Shown here: in pieces, positions 1-6,183 of the stretch | How the letters are laid out: every line of letters starts with the position of its first letter | Position numbering within the stretch: position 1 is the stretch's first letter | Assembly: GCA_023299895.1 (NCBI GenBank) | Contig: JALZWI010000282.1 | Location: 1-11,642, forward strand | Reading direction: 5' to 3' | DNA from: Arenicella sp. | Lineage (GTDB): Bacteria; Pseudomonadota; Gammaproteobacteria; Arenicellales; Arenicellaceae | DNA: 11,642 nt | The notes under the pieces: generated by a model | What the model saw: only the letters and a program-made list of their open reading frames with translations | What the model was told of the DNA's origin: nothing | Databases searched by the model: none | Translations under genes and position numbers: made by a program

Positions 1-638
1 TTATGCTTTTCTACTAATTGCTCAGACGATAAAAACTGACCATTTTCTAGCAGATTAAGGGCCTCTTGTTCAGGGGCATTTTCTTTGGGAATATCATACC
101 AAGGCGGCAACAAACTCTTTACAGACTCCAATGCTACTTGATAAAGATTTTCATCTTCGTAGCTTTCCACAACCTGGTAATAGATCATCAAGGTTGAAAT
201 CTCATCCTCGAGTTGATCAGGGCTTAATTTATTATGATTTCGAATTAAATAATCAAGCCGTTCATCTAGAACAATAAAAGGAAGGTTCACACGAGCAGTT
301 TGCCCTGTTCGACTAGCGGCTCTTCGGTCTGATTTCTTATTAGAATATTGATGCCGGTTAATAAACTCAATTTTAATTGATTGCTTAAAAGAATCTAAAA
401 GTTGGCTATGTTTTGCTTTAATCTCCTCTTGCAGGTTTTGTATTTTTTTTATATCGAGTTTTTTTTCATCACCTTCATATGAAAAAAAAGTGTCGTTGGT
501 GAGATTTAAAAACTGCGTTGAGTTTTTTTGATAAGAATTACTGCTTACATAATTACTATAACGATGCTCTGCAGCGTACAGGTCAATTTGACCAAGCAAT
601 ACCATGATTATGGCTACTAAGCTTTTGTGTTTAAACAC
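1..638 (-). CDS. Hypothetical exported protein, partial (3' end beyond left edge)
   Basis: This reading frame stays open from a GTG at 638-636 down to the left edge, giving about 212 codons with no stop. It is easy to miss because its first ATG lies inside a signal-like segment. I chose the GTG because it is preceded by GGGGG with a 4-base spacer. It also produces a short basic start (VFKHK), a hydrophobic stretch (about residues 6-16), and a plausible signal peptidase site near residue 22 (LYA-AE). Initiation at the internal ATG (605) would cut that signal in half. The predicted mature protein is hydrophilic and rich in Lys, Glu, Asn and Gln, with a probable helical or coiled region around residues 60-95 and a basic patch containing DRRAASRTGQ near residues 110-120. 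I recognise no family. It is divergent from the sigma factor operon, so it could be a target of that sigma, but nothing proves this. The gene is probably real; its function is unknown. Confidence 0.62.
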   Translation of the reverse strand, partial: MFKHKSLVAIIMVLLGQIDLYAAEHRYSNYVSSNSYQKNSTQFLNLTNDTFFSYEGDEKKLDIKKIQNLQEEIKAKHSQLLDSFKQSIKIEFINRHQYSNKKSDRRAASRTGQTARVNLPFIVLDERLDYLIRNHNKLSPDQLEDEISTLMIYYQVVESYEDENLYQVALESVKSLLPPWYDIPKENAPEQEALNLLENGQFLSSEQLVEKH

Positions 639-682
639 TAAACCCCCAACATAAACAAACAACCGAAATTAATTTAACTATT

Positions 683-727
683 ACGCACATTTTAAAATAC
701 TATAGAAAATACAAGTTTTAACGCACA
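683..727. repeat. Pair of 7-bp direct repeats (ACGCACA) in the divergent intergenic region
   Basis: ACGCACA occurs at 683-689 and again at 721-727, 38 bases apart in the same orientation. On the minus strand these read TGTGCGTAA and TGTGCGTTA, a match of eight of nine bases. The upstream copy overlaps the candidate -35 element of the leftward promoter and the other lies just downstream of its -10, a layout compatible with an operator. Two short copies may also be chance. Confidence 0.25.
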
Positions 728-728
728 A
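699..728 (-). promoter_or_regulatory. Candidate sigma-70-type promoter for the leftward exported-protein gene
   Basis: Read on the minus strand, TTGTGC (728-723) and TATAGT (704-699) are separated by 18 bases. This would place transcription start near 692, about 54 bases upstream of the GTG at 638. Both hexamers are imperfect and the region is AT-rich, so chance matches are likely. It is supported mainly by position and orientation. Confidence 0.3.
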
Positions 729-893
729 TCATTAAAACTGTTTATGTCTAGACAGGTAAGCACTGCAATTAGTTACATAATTTCAGTGAAAATTTAAGGT
801 GAGTGGCTTACTTTAGGATATATTAGAAAAATATATAATCGCAACTTTGCTATCCGTGTTACGATTTTATTTTCGCCTTATAGAGCTGTATAA

Positions 894-921
894 TTGTGAA
901 TAAATAGTTATTAACTATAAT
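894..921 (+). promoter_or_regulatory. Candidate sigma-70 promoter for the ECF sigma / anti-sigma operon
   Basis: TTGTGA (894-899) and a perfect TATAAT (916-921) are separated by 16 bases and point toward the sigma factor gene. Transcription would begin near 928, leaving a leader of roughly 97 bases. The rest of the 639-1024 intergenic region is AT-rich and contains no other gene that I can support. I looked for an ECF-type autoregulatory promoter (a conserved -35 with a CGT-like -10) and could not pick one convincingly. Confidence 0.4.
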
Positions 922-1024
922 CAATAAGCCAGTATAAAAGATTTTATTTTCAAGCTCTTAAAGTCACTAACAACAATATCAACATTACTCAGCACTGCAC
1001 CAAACGACGACACTACCTCAAAAT

Positions 1025-1672
1025 ATGACTTTTTCGACAACCGCTAAGAGATCGACTGACGTTTCGCAACGTGAAGACTCGATTCGATTAGATTCGGGCT
1101 TGGGGACACAAGGAGTACCTAATACTCTCTTTGTCGAAATAGTAAAAAAGAATTATCCGATGTATCTCCGAAAATGCTATACCTATGTAAAATGTCACAG
1201 TATTGCTGAAGATGCTGTGCAAGAAGGAATTTTAGCGGCTCACCTGAATCTTGCTTCAGTTAAAAATCATGATGCCCTTGCTGCTTGGATGTACCGAATT
1301 ATTGTGCGTAAAGCAATCGATTTACTACATAAAAATCGAAGACTAATATTACTTGATGATGAATATGTGACTTACAACAAGTATGGGATGTTAGATGAAC
1401 CGTTATGGACTACTAAAGCAGATGATCCTGAAGAAGAATTGATTAAAAATGAAACGCTAAAACAAGTATCACTCGCAGTAGAGTCACTTGATGACATCTA
1501 CCGTATTCCTGTGTTGCTGAAAGACTTTGAGGAATTTTCTATACGTGAAATATCCGACATTCTGAAAATATCAGAAAGTAACGCAAAGGTTAGAATACAC
1601 CGAGCCCGAATTAAATTGAAAAGTTTACTTCACGAACATTACTTTCCTGAAGATAACATGAGCTCAACATGA
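1025..1672 (+). CDS. ECF-family RNA polymerase sigma factor
   Basis: This is an alternative sigma factor of the extracytoplasmic function type, which directs RNA polymerase to a stress- or signal-specific promoter set. Sigma region 2 spans about residues 35-107: AEDAVQEGIL is the core-binding helix, and AWMYRIIVRKAIDLLHKNRR is the -10 recognition helix. Sigma region 4 spans about 140-203, with a typical helix-turn-helix and the signature ISESNAKVRIHRARIKL. At 215 residues it is slightly long for the family because of a polar N-terminal extension of about 32 residues. The ATG at 1025 is the first start after an in-frame stop at 968-970, but no clear Shine-Dalgarno precedes it. Its 3' end overlaps the downstream gene as ATGA, which indicates translational coupling to its presumed anti-sigma factor. 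The ECF subgroup and inducing signal cannot be read from the sequence. Confidence 0.93.
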   Translation: MTFSTTAKRSTDVSQREDSIRLDSGLGTQGVPNTLFVEIVKKNYPMYLRKCYTYVKCHSIAEDAVQEGILAAHLNLASVKNHDALAAWMYRIIVRKAIDLLHKNRRLILLDDEYVTYNKYGMLDEPLWTTKADDPEEELIKNETLKQVSLAVESLDDIYRIPVLLKDFEEFSIREISDILKISESNAKVRIHRARIKLKSLLHEHYFPEDNMSST

Positions 1673-2004
1673 TTATTCAAACTTTCAAGACAGTCGGCAC
1701 AACATTGTTAATGAAAATAATGATGCCTATTAGCGCTTGGTATCGAAGAGTTTCTCCACGGATGATAACTTGTCGAGAATTCAATAATTTCACCTTTGAT
1801 TATACCGAGGAGAAATTAACAGAAAAACAAGTGAGACTATTTGACCGGCACATGAAAGTCTGCCCAATGTGTCGAAATTTCTTAAAAGCTTATGCCGCTA
1901 CTTTTAAAACAGGAAAAAGGTTTTTCCCATACAGCGATGTAGAAGTACCGAATACTGTGCCTGCAGATTTGCTAAAAGCCATTACTGATGAATCGGGTGC
2001 CTAG
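1669..2004 (+). CDS. Soluble zinc-finger anti-sigma factor (zf-HC2 / ZAS type)
   Basis: This probably binds and inhibits the sigma factor encoded immediately upstream; the two genes overlap by four bases. The diagnostic motif is H61-x3-C65-x2-C68 (HMKVCPMC), with C35 in the ITCREF segment as a likely fourth zinc ligand. This is the arrangement of small zf-HC2 proteins that follow ECF sigma genes. There is no convincing transmembrane helix or C-terminal sensor domain, so it should act in the cytoplasm and may sense redox state or metal directly through the zinc site. About 34 residues precede C35, including a moderately hydrophobic stretch (residues 11-24). Many relatives begin just before this Cys, so a start at M32 (nt 1762) is possible, but I see no ribosome binding site there and the overlapping ATG is preferred. 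The last 30 residues are unremarkable. Confidence 0.8.
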   Translation: MIIQTFKTVGTTLLMKIMMPISAWYRRVSPRMITCREFNNFTFDYTEEKLTEKQVRLFDRHMKVCPMCRNFLKAYAATFKTGKRFFPYSDVEVPNTVPADLLKAITDESGA

Positions 2005-2463
2005 TTTTTATTAGTTACTATCTGATGCTCTAGCGCAATCTTCTTTTTTGATTGTCGAGACATACCATACATAGCAGTTTAACGGCGGGATGATTCTCTC
2101 AAATTACCTAAGGATCAACCATTGGCAATCTGGATTAGTTTAATAGGTACAGGTGCCCGACCTATGATTCGGCTATTTTTGAGCTGATTTGGTTCACGAG
2201 GTTTAGCAACCGCCTGTTGACCGTAGGCGACATTAATCAAGCCTATGCTGAACCTGTTTTGGTTATCGCAACCAATAACGTTTGGGTTTTGGCTCTGCTT
2301 CATGGAATAAGCGCTGTGCCATGGGCACTACGATATTCAAAAAAAGTGACTCAACATCTAACTGAATGATTTTGTTGTATTGGTCAACCTAGATTTGGAA
2401 TGTAGTAGCACCTAACTTGTTTTAGGAATAAATAAATGACGTGGAGGGTGGTATTAATATTTT
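2005..2463. other. Gene-poor stretch between convergent operons with a possible degenerate coding trace
   Basis: No convincing intact gene is present. On the plus strand, the frame from 2139 to a TGA at 2367-2369 is open for 76 codons but has no ATG. Its second half translates to a protein-like sequence (AEPVLVIATNNVWVLALLHG) with one hydrophobic segment, so it may be the tail of a decayed gene. A 62-codon ATG frame on the opposite strand (2303-2115) overlaps it; at most one of the two can be real. Short hairpins occur at 2316-2328 (GTGCC/GGCAC) and 2411-2426 (CCTAA/TTAGG). Neither is followed by a T-tract on either strand, so I do not call a terminator. Confidence 0.35.
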
Positions 2464-4524
2464 TCACTCCTCTTTAAAACTTTTTGATTTGAGATGAAGA
2501 TCACGCTGCGGGAACGGAATGGTGATATCATTTTCTCTAAACGCCTTGTCGATGGCGAAACGTAGGTCGCTACCAACTTGATGCCGGTCGTTAATGTTTA
2601 TTAAAAAGAAACGTAGTGCCAGATCTAGACTTGAATCACCGAAGTTTTTAAAAAGTACACGGGGCACTGGGTAGCGGCGTAACTTTGGATGCTCTGAAGC
2701 TACACCTAATAATACTTCTTTAACCAATTCAGTGTTTGAGCCATAGGCAACACCAACGTCAATGTCCTGTCGGCCAATATTGTCTTTTAAGGTCCAGTTA
2801 GTAATGGTGTCGGATAATAAGTTTGAATTTGGTATCAATACGGATGAACGCTCCAGTGTTAATATCTCGGTTGAGCGCATATTGACCTTTTTAATATGAC
2901 CTTCTAAACCATTACCTAAAATCACCCAATCACCAACACGCACTGGACGTTCAAACAATAAGATTAAACCAGATACGAAGTTGCTAATTATCGTTTGCAA
3001 ACCAAACCCAATGCCTACTGACAATGCACCTGCAATAATAGCGAGGTTCTCCCATCGTATGCCAAGCGCATTAAGTGACGCCAAAATAGCGAAGGTAAAA
3101 CCAATATAACCAATAATCGCAACAACAGCTTCTGATTCCGCAACACTTACTTTGACAGAAGCGAATAAGCGTTCACGTAAAAACCAACGAATCAATTTGA
3201 AGAAATAGAAAACCAACAAAAACGCTAAAATTGATGACAGAAGCTGGTTTAACTCTATGGTCAAAGAACCAATTTGAAATTCACCTCGAAGCAAACTGCT
3301 TTGCCCTTGAAAATTATTTAGAGATACGCCCCAAAAGCGTGCGGCGAAGAAGAAGAAACCAATCGCTAAAACCAGTTCTACGATTGTAAGTAAGAATATT
3401 GACCCTTTTTCTTGACCTTCTTTGTTCAATGCTAGTTCATTGATTAGTTTTGGTTCACTATTTATCCATAAAGCCCGGATACTAAGAAACAGTGTTATTG
3501 CAGTCAGGGTAATTACCGTATTGTGCAACGTGTACATGCTCAAAATTAAATAACCCGATATCGAGGCAATAATGGTAACGACCATCAACAACTTTGTCAG
3601 AGTTATAAAAAAAGTAAACAGCTGCCGGTCTTGCACAACTGATTCACCATCAATTACACTGGTTCGTGGCACGAATACCACGTCATTCAATCGCTTAAGT
3701 AACACGACGGCCAAAGCAACATTAAGAAACATCAACAGGATAAACGTCAGCTCTATGTGCATATCTTGTCTCACAAAAACGAAATAGAGACAATTGGCAA
3801 TTAATACCAAACAATAGATAAGCAAGATTGACCACTTGGGGTAATGCGTCGTGGGCATCAGGTTTTTGTAACTTACTTGAAAGTGTCGGTACAAAATAGG
3901 CCCTAATAAGAAGGTCAGCGCAAAACCAATGACTAAAACCATTGCAACCCAAAGCAAAATATCTTTTGATATTGTCTGAATAAATCCAGGAATCGAAGCA
4001 TAAGCCAAACGCCAATTTGATATAGACAAAAGACTTGGTGCTTTATTGAACAGTATTTTCTGGTTCTGCTGATTCGAAATTTGTGACAGCAGTACTAGTA
4101 AATCATTTGCATATACACTGACTAAAGATGCTTTTTTTTGTTCAGTCTCAAGTGAAATTAGCTCTAGCTCTAGCTCTTCTTTATTACGTAATAAAATTGG
4201 ATCGAGCGTAACCGAACTCACTGCTATTTCAGCGTCCTCTTTATCTGAGTCATTGGCGTCCGGTTGATCTTGTAATGCAGCTAAGCGATCGCGTTTAATT
4301 GTAATGCTATTGTCTAAGGTCGCTAGATGCGTCTCAGAGTTATTTAAAATTAATGTTAACGCTTGGCGAATTTCGACACTACGCCCACGATCGATGGCAT
4401 CGATACCAATAATTTCTTTTTCATAAATTGATAAGCTATCTAACTCCTCAGTAAACGAAAAAGCAAAGGCGCTTTGAAAAACGCAGGCCGTCCATATTAA
4501 AATCAAACAAAGAAAATGTTTCAT
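2464..4524 (-). CDS. MscS-family mechanosensitive ion channel with periplasmic N-terminal domain
   Basis: This is an inner-membrane channel expected to open under membrane tension and release solutes on hypo-osmotic shock. Residues 1-21 form a signal peptide (LCLILIWTACVFQSAFA), followed by a periplasmic region of about 160 residues with charged, coiled-coil-like heptads (about 110-155). Roughly eight hydrophobic helices follow (about 187-210, 230-251, 258-277, 303-329, 333-353, 376-395, 422-447, 465-487). The pore helix comes next at 492-523, containing the Gly/Ala-rich GALSVGIGFGLQTIISNFVSG. The beta domain of MscS follows, with FERPVRVGDWV and the LIPNSNLLSDTITNW signature, and then the alpha/beta vestibule. 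At 686 residues it belongs with the larger MscS relatives (the YbiO/YjeP size class or smaller) rather than the minimal 286-residue MscS. It starts 49 bases after the SDR gene on the same strand, with only a weak ribosome site, so it may be co-transcribed at the end of that operon or have its own promoter. Confidence 0.92.
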   Translation of the reverse strand: MKHFLCLILIWTACVFQSAFAFSFTEELDSLSIYEKEIIGIDAIDRGRSVEIRQALTLILNNSETHLATLDNSITIKRDRLAALQDQPDANDSDKEDAEIAVSSVTLDPILLRNKEELELELISLETEQKKASLVSVYANDLLVLLSQISNQQNQKILFNKAPSLLSISNWRLAYASIPGFIQTISKDILLWVAMVLVIGFALTFLLGPILYRHFQVSYKNLMPTTHYPKWSILLIYCLVLIANCLYFVFVRQDMHIELTFILLMFLNVALAVVLLKRLNDVVFVPRTSVIDGESVVQDRQLFTFFITLTKLLMVVTIIASISGYLILSMYTLHNTVITLTAITLFLSIRALWINSEPKLINELALNKEGQEKGSIFLLTIVELVLAIGFFFFAARFWGVSLNNFQGQSSLLRGEFQIGSLTIELNQLLSSILAFLLVFYFFKLIRWFLRERLFASVKVSVAESEAVVAIIGYIGFTFAILASLNALGIRWENLAIIAGALSVGIGFGLQTIISNFVSGLILLFERPVRVGDWVILGNGLEGHIKKVNMRSTEILTLERSSVLIPNSNLLSDTITNWTLKDNIGRQDIDVGVAYGSNTELVKEVLLGVASEHPKLRRYPVPRVLFKNFGDSSLDLALRFFLININDRHQVGSDLRFAIDKAFRENDITIPFPQRDLHLKSKSFKEE

Positions 4525-4573
4525 AAAGCGTGTTACTCAGTTATCCAGAGATTTAAGCGCTTATCGATTGTGA

Positions 4574-5410
4574 TTAGCTTAGTGTTTTGAAAATCAATCG
4601 ATCGACTAGCCTTTTTGGTAGTAAGCGAGTCAGAAAAAAAATTTGTAATTTACTATGGTGCACGACATAGCTAAGCTTAGGTCTCTTAGCAATGATTATT
4701 TTTTCAATAAGCTTAGAAATCACTATCGCTGGTTGCGCCTGGCGCGATGCCGCTTTTATTATTTTCGCGGTCTTTTTTGCCATAACACTATAATCGCTGT
4801 CGTAATATTGCTCTAAGGTGTCGTCATTTTTTTTCCATAAATCTGATTCAATCGGGCCGGGTTGAATTGATGAAAATTGAATTCCATAAATCATTAGTTC
4901 TCGACGATAGACTTCAGCCATGCTTTCCAATGCATGTTTTGCGACACAATAAGCCCCATTCATCGGACTATTGAAAATTCCCGAGATTGAACTAATGTTT
5001 ATAACCTTTCCTGGAGTTCCTTCAAACCCAAGCCTGGCACCGAGCATCGGTAAAAATGCATTCGTCACGTTACGAACACCAAACACATTTACTTCGATTT
5101 GTTTACGAAAAGCATCATCTGAGAGTAGTGCCATCGGCCCAGCTAACGCGTAACCAGCATTGTTAACCAGCGCGGTTAAAGTATCACCATCAAGAATTTC
5201 CTCAACCGACTGGGTGGCCTGCTGAATATCATTCACGTTCACGACATCGAATATTAGGCAAACAAAATTTTCAGAAAATTCTCCCGTTAAGCGATCTGCA
5301 TCATTTTGATTACGCACGCTACCAAATACGCGATACCCAAGCGCCAAAAAATATTTGGCCGCATCATAACCAATGCCAGTAGATACACCTGTTATTAGTA
5401 TGTTATTCAT
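4574..5410 (-). CDS. Classical short-chain dehydrogenase/reductase (SDR), NADP(H)-type
   Basis: This is an oxidoreductase that interconverts an alcohol and a ketone using a nicotinamide cofactor. The Rossmann motif TGVSTGIG lies at residues 7-14 and NNAG at 83-86. The catalytic set is S141, Y154 and K158 (Y-x3-K, with the Ser 13 residues before the Tyr) together with a conserved Asn region near 108. PGPIESD follows the active site. Arg33 at the end of the second beta strand favours NADP(H). The length, 278 residues, is normal for a classical SDR with a C-terminal extension. That extension (about 250-275, LQIFFLTRLLP) is hydrophobic and basic and could form a substrate lid or touch the membrane, as in SDRs acting on retinoid-, steroid- or lipid-like alcohols. 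The gene lies 10 bases after the DUF1330-like gene, so it is co-transcribed with the Mo/flavoprotein enzyme. Its substrate is unknown; by context it may act before or after that enzyme. Confidence 0.94.
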   Translation of the reverse strand: MNNILITGVSTGIGYDAAKYFLALGYRVFGSVRNQNDADRLTGEFSENFVCLIFDVVNVNDIQQATQSVEEILDGDTLTALVNNAGYALAGPMALLSDDAFRKQIEVNVFGVRNVTNAFLPMLGARLGFEGTPGKVINISSISGIFNSPMNGAYCVAKHALESMAEVYRRELMIYGIQFSSIQPGPIESDLWKKNDDTLEQYYDSDYSVMAKKTAKIIKAASRQAQPAIVISKLIEKIIIAKRPKLSYVVHHSKLQIFFLTRLLPKRLVDRLIFKTLS

Positions 5411-5420
5411 AGCTTGCTCA

Positions 5421-6170
5421 CTAAAATATTCGATTCAACGTTGCAATGTAAGAGCTTGTGGTACTCGAAATCAGTGTTTCATAACTCGGCATTTCAAGCA
5501 TGCGCTCAATTTTCGATTGGCTACCTGCTTGGAAAATCAAACACCCCGTCATAATTGTGTCTACCGAGGAGGGGGCTTTATCAGCTTGCTGCGGATATAA
5601 GCGTGCACTCACTGTCGATGCAAAGCCCAAGTTTACACCGGACTCACGGGCAATTATCCTAGCTTTCTCAATCACGTGGCCTTCACCCGGACACGCTTCA
5701 CGATAATGATGAATAGCAAAAACTCCATCACTAATGACAGATGCTTGAACATCAAATTCAGCAGTATCGGTAACATCTACTCGGGTACTTAGCCCAAAGG
5801 TAAACTCTTTTACCGCAAAGCCACGCAATAGACTCATTAGTTGAAAGTATCTACTTTCAAGCATGGATTTGAAGCTCTCGATACCTGGGTAACGAACAAT
5901 GAGTAATACAGCTCGACGATCTTCTATCTCACCATAGAGTGTTCGATCAATACGTGCTTTAAAAAATGGTACACCAGACACTTTGAGTACTGAAGGGGTC
6001 GCAAGGACATTGTATAAGTTATATAACCACAACCACCGAGTATCAAACCAGTTGAGAGCGTAGACCGGTTGTTGCTTTGAAAAATCATCGTGCAAGGCGG
6101 TAATGTGTACCTTTAAGCCGGCAAAAATTTTTGCGCTGACCGAGGTGTGCTCGGGCATTTTATTGTTCAT
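5421..6170 (-). CDS. Cytoplasmic protein with two DUF1330-like ferredoxin-fold halves
   Basis: The protein has 249 residues, with no signal peptide and no membrane helix. It appears to consist of two related alpha+beta halves of the dimeric ferredoxin-like barrel type. The first half (about 34-128) contains VYALNWFD, then PFFKARIDRTLYGE, then AVLLIVRYPGIESFKSMLES with YFQ, ending in an Arg-containing helix. This order is typical of DUF1330 proteins. The second half (about 141-245) repeats the pattern more loosely and ends with GCLIFQAGSQSKIERMLEMP followed by SYETL. No catalytic motif can be named, and family members are poorly characterised. The start is fixed by a strong AGGAGG seven bases upstream that overlaps the stop codon of the Mo enzyme gene, so the two are translationally linked. 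By context it could bind or isomerise the small-molecule substrate of the operon. The family assignment is from pattern recognition and is moderately secure. Confidence 0.75.
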   Translation of the reverse strand: MNNKMPEHTSVSAKIFAGLKVHITALHDDFSKQQPVYALNWFDTRWLWLYNLYNVLATPSVLKVSGVPFFKARIDRTLYGEIEDRRAVLLIVRYPGIESFKSMLESRYFQLMSLLRGFAVKEFTFGLSTRVDVTDTAEFDVQASVISDGVFAIHHYREACPGEGHVIEKARIIARESGVNLGFASTVSARLYPQQADKAPSSVDTIMTGCLIFQAGSQSKIERMLEMPSYETLISSTTSSYIATLNRIF

Positions 6171-6177
6171 TTACTGT

Positions 6178-6183
6178 CCTCCT
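6178..6183 (-). promoter_or_regulatory. Strong ribosome binding site for the DUF1330-like gene
   Basis: Read on the minus strand, AGGAGG sits seven bases before the ATG at 6170 and overlaps the TAG stop (6184-6182) of the preceding oxidoreductase gene. It is the best Shine-Dalgarno in the window. It selects the first ATG rather than the second in-frame ATG four codons later. Confidence 0.8.

Noticed and set aside
1669..2004. Membrane-anchored anti-sigma factor
   Set aside because: The only hydrophobic stretch (residues 11-24) is short and interrupted by Lys and Pro, so I do not call a transmembrane helix.
2033..2061. Possible terminator after the anti-sigma gene (CAATC ... GATTG)
   Set aside because: The stem is only five base pairs and the T-run is in the loop rather than after the hairpin, so it does not fit a rho-independent terminator.
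2115..2303. 62-codon ATG-initiated frame on the minus strand
   Set aside because: There is no recognisable domain and no ribosome binding site that I could support, and it competes with an opposite-strand frame of similar length. It is reported only as part of the gene-poor stretch.
2411..2426. CCTAA/TTAGG hairpin between the convergent operons
   Set aside because: It has a short AT-rich stem and no T-tract on either strand.
4554..4563. Perfect 10-bp palindrome TAAGCGCTTA between the SDR and MscS genes
   Set aside because: A single short palindrome without a second copy or nearby promoter elements is weak evidence for an operator.
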